64,000 bases of DNA from Corynebacterium meitnerae. Lineage in GTDB: Bacteria > Actinomycetota > Actinomycetes > Mycobacteriales > Mycobacteriaceae. The stretch lies in assembly GCF_027570075.1 (NCBI RefSeq), contig NZ_JAKMUS010000002.1:124001-188000 (forward strand), in the 5' to 3' direction. Shown here one piece after another: positions 11,016 through 20,226 of this stretch; positions within the stretch are counted from its first letter, which is position 1, and every line of letters begins with the position of its first letter. The position numbers and the translations under genes are program-made. The notes beneath the pieces are model-generated. The model saw nothing but the letters and a program-made list of their open reading frames with translations. It did not search any database and was not told where the DNA came from.

Positions 11016-12455
11016 ATGACAGTGGACAGACGCACCAAGATTGTTTGTACTCTCGGACCGGCCGTGGCCAGCAAAGATGCCATCCTCGGCCTTGTGCGTG
11101 ACGGCATGGATGTCGCCCGCCTGAATTTCTCTCATGGTGATTACCCGGACCACGAGCAGAACTACAACTGGGTACGTGAAGCTACCGATGAGACCGGTAA
11201 GGCGGTAGGTATCCTCGCGGACCTCCAGGGGCCGAAGATTCGTCTCGGTCGCTTTGAGGGCGACGGAAAGACCTACTGGGAAACCGGTGAGGAAGTTCGC
11301 ATCACCGTCGACGATGTTGTGGGCACGCATGACCGCGTATCCACCACCTACAAACACCTGGCGGAAGACGCGCAGCCGGGCGACCGCCTGCTGGTCGATG
11401 ACGGCAAGGTGGCGCTGGTGTGTACCGCCGTTGAGGGCAACGATGTTGTGTGCAAGGTTGTCGAAGGCGGCCCGGTGTCCAACAACAAGGGTGTCTCCCT
11501 GCCGGGAATGAATATTTCTGTTCCGGCTTTGTCGGAGAAGGACAAGGCGGACCTGCGTTTTGCGCTCAAGCTGGGCGTGGACTTCATCGCACTGTCCTTC
11601 GTGCGCTCGCCGTCTGACGTGGACTTGGTTCACGAGATCATGGATGAAGTAGGCCGGCGCGTTCCTGTCATTGCAAAGCTGGAGAAGCCGGAAGCTGTTG
11701 ATGCACTCGAATCCATCATCCTGGCTTTTGACGCAGTGATGGTGGCCCGCGGTGACTTGGGCGTGGAAATCGCGCTGGAGCAGGTGCCGCTGGTGCAGAA
11801 GCGTGTCATTCAGATCGCGCGTGAGAACGCGAAGCCGGTGATCGTGGCAACGCAGATGCTCGACTCCATGATTGAGAACTCGCGCCCAACGCGTGCTGAG
11901 GCATCCGACGTGGCTAACGCGGTGCTGGATGGCACGGATGCGGTCATGCTCTCCGGTGAAACCTCTATCGGTGTGGACCCGCACAACGTGGTGCGGACGA
12001 TGGACCGGATCGTGCGTGTGGCGGAGTCCATGGGCAATGTCCCGCCGCTCAACCACATTCCGCGCACGAAGCGTGGCGTGATTTCTTATTCCGCCCGCGA
12101 TATTGCGGAACGCCTCAACTCGCGTGCCCTCGTTGCTTTCACCAACTCTGGTGAGACGGCACGTCGTCTTGCACGTCTGCGTTCCCACCTGCCGCTGCTC
12201 GTGTTTACGCCACGCCAGGAAGTGCGTTCCCAGCTTGCCCTGACCTGGGGTGCGGAGACGTTCTTGTGCCAGAAGGTGGACAACACCGACGAGATGATGG
12301 AAGTTGTGGACAAGTCCCTGCTGTCCATCGACAAGTACAAGGAAGGCGACACCATGGTCATCGTCGCTGGCACCCCACCGGGAGTTGCCGGCACGACGAA
12401 CATGATTCACGTGCACCAGCTGGGTGAAGATACGCGCAATCCGAAGAAGGTCTAA
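11016..12455 (+). CDS. pyk: Pyruvate kinase
   Basis: Transfers phosphate from phosphoenolpyruvate to ADP in the last step of glycolysis. N-terminal 'RTKIVCTLGPA', the substrate/metal segment 'LNFSHGDYPDHE', 'LQGPKIRLGRF', the signature lysine region 'IAKLEKPEAVDALESI' (about residue 222), 'VMVARGDLGVEI' and 'VIVATQMLDSMI' are all present, followed by the C-terminal allosteric domain. 479 residues is normal. The start is ATG 11016 with a purine-rich site 'GAGAAGAAG' before it. Its end is closed by a symmetrical terminator shared with the converging pabC-like gene. Confidence 0.97.
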   Translation: MTVDRRTKIVCTLGPAVASKDAILGLVRDGMDVARLNFSHGDYPDHEQNYNWVREATDETGKAVGILADLQGPKIRLGRFEGDGKTYWETGEEVRITVDDVVGTHDRVSTTYKHLAEDAQPGDRLLVDDGKVALVCTAVEGNDVVCKVVEGGPVSNNKGVSLPGMNISVPALSEKDKADLRFALKLGVDFIALSFVRSPSDVDLVHEIMDEVGRRVPVIAKLEKPEAVDALESIILAFDAVMVARGDLGVEIALEQVPLVQKRVIQIARENAKPVIVATQMLDSMIENSRPTRAEASDVANAVLDGTDAVMLSGETSIGVDPHNVVRTMDRIVRVAESMGNVPPLNHIPRTKRGVISYSARDIAERLNSRALVAFTNSGETARRLARLRSHLPLLVFTPRQEVRSQLALTWGAETFLCQKVDNTDEMMEVVDKSLLSIDKYKEGDTMVIVAGTPPGVAGTTNMIHVHQLGEDTRNPKKV

Positions 12456-12475
12456 GAAGCCCCTAGGGGCTTCTT
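12454..12475. terminator. Bidirectional terminator, pyk / pabC-like
   Basis: A near-perfect palindrome, AAGAAGCCCC-TA-GGGGCTTCTT, begins at the pyk stop codon and reaches the stop of the minus-strand gene (12474-12476). The A-rich and T-rich flanks let it work in both directions between converging genes. Confidence 0.75.
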
Positions 12476-13196
12476 AGAGGAAACCGTCCCACCACCAGTG
12501 CCGCCACTGCGCGTAGTTGGGGTGGGGCGGGGGCGTAATCACGCCTGAGCTGGTGTGAATCTCACTGACCGGGCTGATGCCGTGCAGTGAGTTGAGGAAC
12601 CACAGAGGGTGGTCGGCGGCACATTCCGGGGTGATGTGGCGAGGTGTGATTCGGAGCCCCATGCTTTCAGCACGTGCTGTGACTTGATGCAGAGTCACAC
12701 TGGGCAGCCACACCCCATCGGGGATGCACAACGTGTTCCCGTCCCACATGACCAGCGCACCCGTCGTGGTCTCTAACATCGCGCCATCAGAGGCGGTAAT
12801 CACCGTGTCATCGGTATCGGGCACCTGGTGGCGTGAACGGTAGGTGCGCAGCGCACCAAAATCAGGACCTTTCACCAGTGGCTGCGTACGCGGATCTGGT
12901 GCGGTGACGTACGTCAGGCGGGTTTCTGTGCGTGCCGGGGGAGCAGGCCGGATGTCCAGGAGTAAGAGTGAAGAGACCGCTGCAATACGGGGAAAGAGCT
13001 CGCCTTGCTCAAGCAACCCGAGCATCTCATCCACGAAGCCGGAGGGGAGCGGACCCGCCGTGCGCGAAAACCGCTCCAGGTGAAGATGCAGGCCATTGGT
13101 GCGACCAGATGAATGGCGCCAGGAATCGGCGACATCGAGCGGGCAGTGGGTGACATCGCGGGGGACAAAACCGTCATGCCAGACGTAGTTACTCAC
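12474..13196 (-). CDS. pabC: Class IV aminotransferase, aminodeoxychorismate lyase-like
   Basis: 240 residues. A probable PLP enzyme that would release pyruvate from 4-amino-4-deoxychorismate to give p-aminobenzoate for folate. Visible: an N-terminal 'LHLHLERFSR' segment as in the family, 'TQPLVKGPDFGAL' whose lysine is the likely Schiff-base residue (about 122), and 'DGAMLETTTGALVMWDGN', the family's 'E-x-T/S-x-x-N' cofactor region in a divergent form. The GTG start at 13196 overlaps the pabAB stop by eight bases, so the two are translationally coupled. The coupling to PabAB is the best support for the specific role; the class alone also includes branched-chain and D-amino acid aminotransferases. 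Confidence 0.75.
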   Translation of the reverse strand: MSNYVWHDGFVPRDVTHCPLDVADSWRHSSGRTNGLHLHLERFSRTAGPLPSGFVDEMLGLLEQGELFPRIAAVSSLLLLDIRPAPPARTETRLTYVTAPDPRTQPLVKGPDFGALRTYRSRHQVPDTDDTVITASDGAMLETTTGALVMWDGNTLCIPDGVWLPSVTLHQVTARAESMGLRITPRHITPECAADHPLWFLNSLHGISPVSEIHTSSGVITPPPHPNYAQWRHWWWDGFL

Positions 13197-15054
13197 TGAA
13201 GGCCCCCAGAACGGACTGTGCTTTGAGGTTGCGTTCCGCCAATTCAGATTCAGGATCAGAGGCGAGAACGATAGCGCCGCCAGCACCGACTGTGACGGTG
13301 GAACCGGAGCGCACCGCGGTACGGATGACCACAGAAAGGTCCGCTTGGCCGTCGTAGCCGAGATAGCCAAGAGCACCGGAGTACACGCCACGTGGCCCGG
13401 TTTCCAGCTTGTCGATGATCTGGCACGTGCGCAGCTTCGGAGCACCCGTCATGGAACCTGGTGGGAAGGTAGCGCGCACTGCGTCGACGGCGGTGGAACC
13501 GTGCCTGAGGCGGCCGGTGATGACGGAGACGAGTTGGTGGACCGTCGAAAAGCTTTCAATCTGCATGAGTCCTGGTACGCGTACTGTGCCTGGCTCGCAC
13601 ACGCGCGAAAGATCATTACGCACAAGATCCACGATCATGAGGTTCTCCGCACGCGTCTTTTCATTCTTCAGCAGAGCTGGATCCTGGTCAGCGGCGACGG
13701 TGCCTTTAATAGGTTTTGCCTCCACATCGCGGCCGCGAACGGTGAGGAACCGTTCCGGGGATGCGCTTGCAACCTCCACGCCATCGAAGATGAGGTGAGC
13801 GGCGTAAGGGGCAGGGTTGTGCTGGCGGAGCGGCGCGTAGATCTCGCCGGTGATCTCCGTGGAGTAGGTATCGGTCAAACACACCTCGTAGCTTTCCCCG
13901 GCGTGCAGGAGCTCTTGTGATGTTTCAATGCGCTCAATGTAGTCCGGAGTACGCCATGAGCCTGGAACCATGAATGTGGGTTCGGTGGCGTGAGCGTCAT
14001 GGATGTTGGTGGAGTGAGTGAGCGTTCCTTCGAGGCGGTTTAAGAGCTCATGAGAGTTTCCACCAGCGAGGCAGCAGAGGTGGGTGATTTCACGTTCATG
14101 ATCGTAGACGATGAAGGACTGAGGCCGGACGAAATAAGCATCGGGGTACGGCGACGAGTGGGAGAGCGTGATGGGCATGGTGAGCTCAGCGCATTCGTAG
14201 CCGAGGTAGCCGATGACACCACCGGTGAAAGGAAGATCGGGTGCGTCGAAGACAGGAGTAGCCAGCTCCTCATCGAGGATCTGCAGGATGTCATCGCCGA
14301 CATCATCGAGGTTGTACCGGATCGAGCGCGAAAGCTCACCGGCTGTATCCCCGAGAATGGAGAATGTCCCGCGAGAATCGGCGGAATCGAGGAAGAACGC
14401 GTCATGGCCGTCTTGTTTGATCGCGTTAAAGACCCGCTGGCAATCAATCGCGCCGGGGATCTCGCGGTGGATCAGGCGCCACCCGCCCAGGAAGTTACGC
14501 ATGATGTCGACGCCATACTGGCTGAGTATGGATTCCGGATGGAACTGCACGCCCCAGTGTGGTGCATTGTCCACCTTGAGCGCCTGGATCACGCCGTCCT
14601 CACTGCGCGCATGAACCGTGATGCCCGGGACGTCTTCCACGTGGAGCGAGTGATAGCGCACGACCTCGATGCCCTGCGGGATACCGGCGAAGATGCCTTC
14701 GCCGGAATGCTGAATCCGAGAAACGAACCCATGGCGTGGTTCAGGCGCGCGCGTGACATGCGCACCGGCGAGCATGGCCAGACCCTGGTGGCCCAAGCAC
14801 ACGCCAAGGAGTGGGACGTTTGCATCCGCAGCGGCTTCGATGACGCGCCGGGAGGTACCAAAGTCCTCTTCCCGTTCAGGAGTACCTGGCCCGGGGGAGA
14901 TCACCACATGGCTGAATTCGCCGGCGCGGATTCTCTCGGGCAGGTCAGTTCCGTCATGTGCAGGCACAACAAGGGGTTCAACCCCGCTCACCTCAGCGAT
15001 GAGGTGAGCGAGGTTGAACGTGTAGGAATCGTAATTATCAACGAGCAGGATCAT
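13189..15054 (-). CDS. pabAB: Fused aminodeoxychorismate synthase (glutaminase PabA + PabB)
   Basis: A 621-residue fusion. Residues about 1-190 are a class I glutaminase: 'ILLVDNYDSYTFNL', 'VISPGPGTPE', nucleophile Cys in 'LLGVCLGHQGLA' and His in 'WGVQFHPESI'. The rest is a chorismate-binding domain with 'PIKGTVAADQDPALLKNEK' (about 480), 'ENLMIVDLVRNDLSRV', 'FPPGSMTGAPKLRTCQIID' and 'GVYSGALGYLGYDGQADL'. The product would be 4-amino-4-deoxychorismate. 'PIKGT' is the PabB type; TrpE has 'PIAGT'. ATG 15054 starts exactly at the family N-terminus. Linked to the overlapping lyase gene, this supplies p-aminobenzoate. Confidence 0.93.
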   Translation of the reverse strand: MILLVDNYDSYTFNLAHLIAEVSGVEPLVVPAHDGTDLPERIRAGEFSHVVISPGPGTPEREEDFGTSRRVIEAAADANVPLLGVCLGHQGLAMLAGAHVTRAPEPRHGFVSRIQHSGEGIFAGIPQGIEVVRYHSLHVEDVPGITVHARSEDGVIQALKVDNAPHWGVQFHPESILSQYGVDIMRNFLGGWRLIHREIPGAIDCQRVFNAIKQDGHDAFFLDSADSRGTFSILGDTAGELSRSIRYNLDDVGDDILQILDEELATPVFDAPDLPFTGGVIGYLGYECAELTMPITLSHSSPYPDAYFVRPQSFIVYDHEREITHLCCLAGGNSHELLNRLEGTLTHSTNIHDAHATEPTFMVPGSWRTPDYIERIETSQELLHAGESYEVCLTDTYSTEITGEIYAPLRQHNPAPYAAHLIFDGVEVASASPERFLTVRGRDVEAKPIKGTVAADQDPALLKNEKTRAENLMIVDLVRNDLSRVCEPGTVRVPGLMQIESFSTVHQLVSVITGRLRHGSTAVDAVRATFPPGSMTGAPKLRTCQIIDKLETGPRGVYSGALGYLGYDGQADLSVVIRTAVRSGSTVTVGAGGAIVLASDPESELAERNLKAQSVLGAFSE

Positions 15055-15070
15055 TACACAGGATCTACCG

Positions 15071-17458
15071 CTAGTTGATCGGGGTCGGATCGATCTTCCA
15101 TACCTCGTTGGCGTAATCACGGATCGTGCGGTCAGAGGAGAAACGGCCGGACTCGCAGATGTTGATCCAGCACATGCGTGCCCACTGCAGCGGGTCAGCG
15201 TAGTACTCCTCCGCCATGCGGTCGCGGGTCTCCTTGTAGGACTCGAAGTCACCCAAGACGTAGTAGGGGTCCGGGGTGTTCCAGCCGCCGTCGATAAGCA
15301 GGGAATCGCGCAGGTCGGAGAATGCGCCGGTGTGGTTGTCGTCCAACGTGCCGTCGATAAGCGCATCGAGCACGCGCTTGATCGCCGGGTTGTTCTCGTA
15401 GATCTCGGTCGGGTTGTACGACTTCTTCAGCTCCGGCAGTTCTTCTTCGCGGGCGCCGAAGATGTAGGCGTTGTCCTCACCGACGGAATCGACGATCTCC
15501 ACATTCGCGCCATCCATCGTGCCCAGAGTGAGAGCGCCATTCATCATGAACTTCATGTTCGACGTGCCCGACGCTTCCTTGCCGGCGGTGGAAATCTGCT
15601 CAGAGACATCCGTGGCAGGAATGATGTGCTCAGCAGGCGAGACGTTGTAGTTCTCAATGAACACAACGCGGATGTACTTGGAGGTTTCCGGGTCGTTGTT
15701 CACCAGGTCGCCGATGGAGTTGATCAGTTTGATGATCGCCTTGGCACGGACGTATCCCGGAGCGGCCTTCGCGCCGAAGATGAACGTGCGCTTCGGGATG
15801 TTGGTTTCCCCATCCTTGATGCGGAAGTACAGGTCAAGGATGTACATGGCGTTCAGCAGCTGGCGCTTGTACTCGTGCAGGCGCTTGATCTGCGTGTCGT
15901 AGATAGACTCCGGATCAATCTCGATGTCCTCGTGGGCGAGAACCCACTCTGCGAAGTCCTTCTTATTCGCCGCCTTGATCTCGCTGAGCTCCTTCATCAC
16001 CGCGTCATCCTCGGCGTAGTGGCGCAGCTCCTTGAGCTTGTCCATATCGGTGACCCACTCATCAGAGCCGACGAGGCGATCGAGCAGCTCAGACAGACGC
16101 GGGTTGCACATGCGCAGCCAGCGGCGTGGGGTGACACCGTTGGTCTTGTTGTTGAACTTCTGCGGGTACAACTCGTACCAGTAGTTCAAGGTGTCGCGCT
16201 TGAGAATGTCAGTGTGGATCGCGGCAACACCATTGATGGAGTATGCGCCGTAGCAGGCAATCCACGCCATGTGAACCTTGCCATCGTGCACCGGCGAGTA
16301 GTGGTGGATCGTGTCCGGCTCCAAACCGCGGGAGGCCATGTCCTCGCGGTAACGGCGGTCAATCTCCACCACGATCTCCCAAATGCGGTGGAAGAGCTGC
16401 TGGAAGCTGGACACATCCCAGGTCTCCAGAGCCTCCTCGAGCACCGTGTGGTTGGTGTACGCGAAGGTCTTGGTGGTGACCTCCCAGGCGTCTTCCCAGG
16501 TCATCCCATGATCGTCGAGAAGCAGGCGCATGAGCTCCGGAATACCCAACACCGGGTGGGTGTCATTGAGCTGCACGGAGTTGTACTTGGCAAAGCCACG
16601 CAGGTCATTGCCGTGGTGCGCGATGTAGTTATCGATCATCTCCTGCAGCGACGCGGAGACGAAGAAGTACTGCTGGCGGACGCGCAGCACCTTGCCCTCA
16701 TAGGTTGTGTCATTCGGGTACAGCACGCGCGTGATGTCGTGGACTGCCTCGCGCTCCAAGATCGCGTCAGCAAAGCGCTGGGAGTTGAATGCGTCGTAGT
16801 CGAATTCGGCCATCGGGGACGCATCCCACAGGCGCAGCGTGCCCACGTTATCCGTGCCGTAGCCCGTGATCGGCATGTCAAAGGGGATCGCGCGGACGTG
16901 CATGTCATCGAATTTCACGATGCGCTGCTGGGAGCCACGGCGGACGATGAAGGGGTAGAAGCTCTCCTTCCATGCATCCGGGTGCTCCTTCTGGAAGCCG
17001 TTTTCGATCTCCTGGCGGAACAGTCCATAGCGGTACAGCAGGCCGTAGCCGGTGACTGGGTAGTCCTGCGTCACAGCAGAGTCGAGGAAGCAGGCAGCCA
17101 GGCGGCCCAAGCCACCGTTACCAAGCGCGGCATCGTGCTCAGCTTCTAGGACATCGACGAAATTCTGGCCATTGTCCTCGGCAGCCTTGATCGCATCATC
17201 GACAAGCCCCAGGTTGGTCAGGTTGTTCAGCAGTGCACGGCCCATGAGGAACTCGGCGGAGAAGTACGCCTGCTGGCGGGTCGCGGAGTAGGCCGCACGG
17301 GTGGCATCCCAGTTATCGGAGAACTGCTCCATTGCAGCCAGGGAAAGACCAGTCCAGAACTTCTTGCGGGTTGCGGTCTCAGGAGCGGAGCCGGAGACCG
17401 AGCGAACATGGCCACCAACAGTGCTAGTGAAGGCGGGTGGGGTAGCTGGCACATTCAT
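15071..17458 (-). CDS. glgP: Glycogen/maltodextrin phosphorylase
   Basis: 795 residues. Releases glucose-1-phosphate from alpha-1,4-glucans, PLP-dependent. The cofactor lysine is in 'EASGTSNMKFMMNGALTLG' (about residue 636). Also visible: 'AYFSAEFLMGR' (about 66), 'LGNGGLGRLAACFLDS' (about 112), 'NDTHPVLGIPELMRLL' (about 316) and 'KTNGVTPRRWL' (about 440). Length is that of the short bacterial form. It is transcribed toward pabAB with a 16-base gap. Proximity to pyk is shared with C. glutamicum. Two copies of GCTTATCGACG lie 63 bases apart near its 3' end. Confidence 0.96.
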   Translation of the reverse strand: MNVPATPPAFTSTVGGHVRSVSGSAPETATRKKFWTGLSLAAMEQFSDNWDATRAAYSATRQQAYFSAEFLMGRALLNNLTNLGLVDDAIKAAEDNGQNFVDVLEAEHDAALGNGGLGRLAACFLDSAVTQDYPVTGYGLLYRYGLFRQEIENGFQKEHPDAWKESFYPFIVRRGSQQRIVKFDDMHVRAIPFDMPITGYGTDNVGTLRLWDASPMAEFDYDAFNSQRFADAILEREAVHDITRVLYPNDTTYEGKVLRVRQQYFFVSASLQEMIDNYIAHHGNDLRGFAKYNSVQLNDTHPVLGIPELMRLLLDDHGMTWEDAWEVTTKTFAYTNHTVLEEALETWDVSSFQQLFHRIWEIVVEIDRRYREDMASRGLEPDTIHHYSPVHDGKVHMAWIACYGAYSINGVAAIHTDILKRDTLNYWYELYPQKFNNKTNGVTPRRWLRMCNPRLSELLDRLVGSDEWVTDMDKLKELRHYAEDDAVMKELSEIKAANKKDFAEWVLAHEDIEIDPESIYDTQIKRLHEYKRQLLNAMYILDLYFRIKDGETNIPKRTFIFGAKAAPGYVRAKAIIKLINSIGDLVNNDPETSKYIRVVFIENYNVSPAEHIIPATDVSEQISTAGKEASGTSNMKFMMNGALTLGTMDGANVEIVDSVGEDNAYIFGAREEELPELKKSYNPTEIYENNPAIKRVLDALIDGTLDDNHTGAFSDLRDSLLIDGGWNTPDPYYVLGDFESYKETRDRMAEEYYADPLQWARMCWINICESGRFSSDRTIRDYANEVWKIDPTPIN
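15289..15299 (-). repeat. GCTTATCGACG word, copy 3
   Basis: Exact match near the 3' end of glgP (Leu-Ile-Asp), 63 bases from copy 4 and in the same orientation. Confidence 0.9.
15352..15362 (-). repeat. GCTTATCGACG word, copy 4
   Basis: Exact match in glgP (Ala-Leu-Ile-Asp). Confidence 0.9.
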
Positions 17459-17518
17459 GTTTGGAAAATACCTCTAGACATCAGATGGTTGTGTCTCTAA
17501 CGCCCGCCACTGTACCCA

Positions 17519-18805
17519 CTAGTTGGTGGCTAGGTAGGTCAGCACCGCCGCAGCAGCGGCATGAGTTGCCGCATGGACGGTCGGCTCATACTCCGGCAGG
17601 AACGTGGGCATGTGGTTGACCGGTACGTCAAGGTTCACGCGGTTTTCAGCCACTGCCTTGTCCCACACGGTTCGTGGGGTGGAGCCAATGAGCCAGAAAA
17701 TGTAGGGCACGCCAAAAGCGAGCGGGATATTGGCAAAATCTTCGGAGACTGTCGACGGCTCCGCATCGACGGAATCCACGCCGAAGACCTCGTCGAATGT
17801 GGAGCGGACGGTGTGGAAAGCATCCTCGTCATTGTCCAGAAGCTCACCGTGGGCGAAGTATTCAAAGTGTGGCTCTTCTTGGATGCCGGACGCCTCACAT
17901 TCGGCGATGACCACGCGCTGGATGGCTGCGTACACCTTGTGCTTCACATCGTCGTTGTAGAAGCGGCAGTTAAGCACCAGTTCGGCGTGGCTCGGAATGA
18001 TGTTGTTTGTTGTGCCGGCGTTGATTTGGCCAACAGAGATCACCGCGAAATCCTTCGGATTCACCTCCCGGCCGACAATGCCTTGCAGGCGAAGAACAAT
18101 GTGGGCGGCGGTATAAGTCGGGTCGATGGCTGCATGCGGCATAGAGCCATGGGCGCCGCGGCCGGGGATGTGAATACGGATGGAATCGCAGGCCGCGAAC
18201 TGGGGTCCCGGTTTGGATTGCACCTGCCCGGCGCGACCTGGCATGACGTGTTGGCCCATGCAGATATCTGGGCGGGGGATACGGTCCGTCAGGCCATCCG
18301 TGATCATCTCGCTGGCGCCACGTCCGATTTCTTCACCGGGCTGGAACAGAGCCACGAAGGTGCCTGCCCAGTGCTCACGGTTGTTGTCCATGATGTCGCA
18401 CAGGCTCAGCAGCGCTGTGACGTGCATGTCATGGCCGCAGGCGTGCATGAGTCCAGTAACAGTGCCGTCCGCCCGCGTGGCGGTGTCCGTGGAGGCGTAC
18501 GGGGCGCCGGTGGTTTCTGTCACCGGAAGGCCATCAAAATCCGCACGGAAGAGCACCGTGGGGCCGGCGGTGCCGTTGGTCTGGGGGCCGTTGTGGAACA
18601 CAGCGACAATGCCGTAGCCGCCGATCGGGGCAATCACCTGGCAGTCGAAGCGTTCGAGCTCCATGAGGATGCGGGCGTGCGTGTTGGCTTCCTGCATGGA
18701 CAGCTCGGGGTGCGCGTGGAGTTCTTCATACAGCTCCCGCTGCCACACGGGATCCACCGTGTAGTTCTGCAGAATCTCTTTGATGGTGTTCGCCTGAACA
18801 GTCAT
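17519..18805 (-). CDS. M20 family amidohydrolase/peptidase
   Basis: 428 residues of the metal-dependent M20D amidohydrolase type (N-acyl amino acid or indole-acetyl-amino acid hydrolases). The metal motif 'HACGHDMHVTALLSL' (about residue 120), 'ALFQPGEEIGRGASEMI' with the catalytic glutamate (about 152) and 'GQHVMPGRAGQV' are intact. A dimerisation domain follows at about 205-320, and the C-terminal 'VSEDFANIP' segment completes the metal site. The substrate cannot be told. ATG 18805 follows a GGAGG-like site ('AGGAGGCAC'). It lies between the DUF4921 gene and glgP on the same strand with 50-60 base gaps. Confidence 0.88.
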   Translation of the reverse strand: MTVQANTIKEILQNYTVDPVWQRELYEELHAHPELSMQEANTHARILMELERFDCQVIAPIGGYGIVAVFHNGPQTNGTAGPTVLFRADFDGLPVTETTGAPYASTDTATRADGTVTGLMHACGHDMHVTALLSLCDIMDNNREHWAGTFVALFQPGEEIGRGASEMITDGLTDRIPRPDICMGQHVMPGRAGQVQSKPGPQFAACDSIRIHIPGRGAHGSMPHAAIDPTYTAAHIVLRLQGIVGREVNPKDFAVISVGQINAGTTNNIIPSHAELVLNCRFYNDDVKHKVYAAIQRVVIAECEASGIQEEPHFEYFAHGELLDNDEDAFHTVRSTFDEVFGVDSVDAEPSTVSEDFANIPLAFGVPYIFWLIGSTPRTVWDKAVAENRVNLDVPVNHMPTFLPEYEPTVHAATHAAAAAVLTYLATN

Positions 18806-18857
18806 GAGCGTGTGTGCCTCCTAAAAATGCTCGCGGGTAGCCAGTGTATTAGCAGCA

Positions 18858-20195
18858 CTAGCGGCCAAGCAGTGGGTTGTACCGCAGGACGTTGAGCGCC
18901 GGCGAGCATTCGGTGGCAATGCGCAGGTTCTGCGCGATCTTTCCAGCATCACGCAGGCGGTAAAGCGCAGTGACAGTGCGGTCACGGATGTCAAAGGGGG
19001 ACAGGGTGTTCACGTACACCCTCGTGCCCCCTTCAAAGCCAGCCAGGGTGGACACGCGCCACTTGATATTGATGCGCCACGGCATGGGCATATCCAGATC
19101 AATCGGCTTGTGGTGCCATTCCTCGTTGCATGCCACCTCAGGGCCAGTGGCAGCGTGCGCGGCATGGATGAGGTCAGACATACCGCGTACTTCTTCGTCC
19201 GTGTGCAGCCATGGCTCTGATGTCTCAGACTTGGAGTAGATGCTGATGGTGGGGTAGCGGTGACCAATGCCCGCGGCCATGATCGCGTAGTCATTCTCCG
19301 CGATGATGAGGTTGTGGCGGCTGGCGTAGTTGATGCCCCATTCGTTGTACATGTTGGGGTTCACGCGCAGTTTCGCAATTTCCATTTCGGCTTGGACCCC
19401 GTGCTCGTCGATAGCAACGAGCTGCTTGTGCAGGTGCTCAAAGGATGCGCCGGCGGGCGCGAGCCAGTTTTGAAACACGGATACGTAGGGTGCGTAACGG
19501 TTGCGCTGGTACAAGTCGCGCAAAGAGTCGACCGTGAATGTGATGAACGCATGGTGCTCATCTGGGCTCAAACTGCCGGAAGAAGCCAGTTGCGAGCTGT
19601 TCGTTGCGCCATCGACGTAGTGCTGCCGCGCGATGATGACATCGTGCCCGCCACCGAAATAGGATGGCGCGTGCTCAAGCAGTTCAGCCTCGCTCAGCAC
19701 ATCATCGTGGCCCGATGCTTTCAGACGCGTGCGCACAATGCCCAGCACATGGCGGCGCCCCGCATCATCCGCGAGGTAGCGTTCCATGTGCTTCGCGCGG
19801 GATTCATCCATGCTGAAGCCGTAATTTTGGGCCCAGTAATCGTAGGAGACGATCTCAAACAAGTTAGGCACCCGGCGAAACATCGGCTCGGTGTTGTGGA
19901 GCTCATGCGGCAGCAGGTCGCGCAGAATCTCGGTTTTTCCATCGCGGGAGATGATGCGGGATTTCTCCGGCGGGGTGGCCAGCATGTTGTTGGAACAGAA
20001 ATTGCACTGCGCCGTGAAGTCCTCTTCTGTCAGTGCGCGTGGTTCTGTGTGTGGTGCTGCTAGCGGCCGATTGCCACGCCCCGGCACCGTCCACACCTGT
20101 GTTCCCGAAAATGGGTTGACTTGCTTGATGGTTCCGTCAGCCATGGTGGTCAACGGTTCGCGGGAGGCGGGGAGGGGGAACGTCGGGTGCGTCAT
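18858..20195 (-). CDS. DUF4921 family protein, GalT/HIT-like
   Basis: 445 residues. The protein resembles galactose-1-phosphate uridylyltransferase: a zinc-type 'CNFCSNNM' (about residue 64) and 'GASFEHLHKQLVAID' (about 253) carry the fold's Cys and His-x-His type signatures, and 'EWHHKP' lies further on. Corynebacterial homologues are classed as DUF4921. The classical GalT 'HPH' triad is not evident; it reads 'EHLHKQ', so the nucleotidyl-transfer chemistry and the substrate are open. No other Leloir genes are nearby. ATG 20195 is the first in frame. Confidence 0.7.
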   Translation of the reverse strand: MTHPTFPLPASREPLTTMADGTIKQVNPFSGTQVWTVPGRGNRPLAAPHTEPRALTEEDFTAQCNFCSNNMLATPPEKSRIISRDGKTEILRDLLPHELHNTEPMFRRVPNLFEIVSYDYWAQNYGFSMDESRAKHMERYLADDAGRRHVLGIVRTRLKASGHDDVLSEAELLEHAPSYFGGGHDVIIARQHYVDGATNSSQLASSGSLSPDEHHAFITFTVDSLRDLYQRNRYAPYVSVFQNWLAPAGASFEHLHKQLVAIDEHGVQAEMEIAKLRVNPNMYNEWGINYASRHNLIIAENDYAIMAAGIGHRYPTISIYSKSETSEPWLHTDEEVRGMSDLIHAAHAATGPEVACNEEWHHKPIDLDMPMPWRINIKWRVSTLAGFEGGTRVYVNTLSPFDIRDRTVTALYRLRDAGKIAQNLRIATECSPALNVLRYNPLLGR

Positions 20196-20214
20196 AGGTT
20201 TTCAGGTTATCCGC

Positions 20215-20220
20215 TAGTCT
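20215..20220 (+). promoter_or_regulatory. -10 box for the 131-residue gene (leaderless)
   Basis: TAGTCT fits TANNNT and ends six bases before ATG 20227, with no ribosome site, which supports that start over an in-frame TTG at 20221. Confidence 0.45.
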
Positions 20221-20226
20221 TTGCTC

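Noticed and set aside
10824-12416. 530-codon open frame antisense to pyk
   Set aside because: Shadow frame; His/Arg-rich composition typical of antisense to a GC-rich gene.
15332-17149. 605-codon open frame antisense to glgP
   Set aside because: It lies wholly inside glgP, whose motifs are complete; the frame is open because of GC-rich third-position bias. The predicted protein has no recognisable family.
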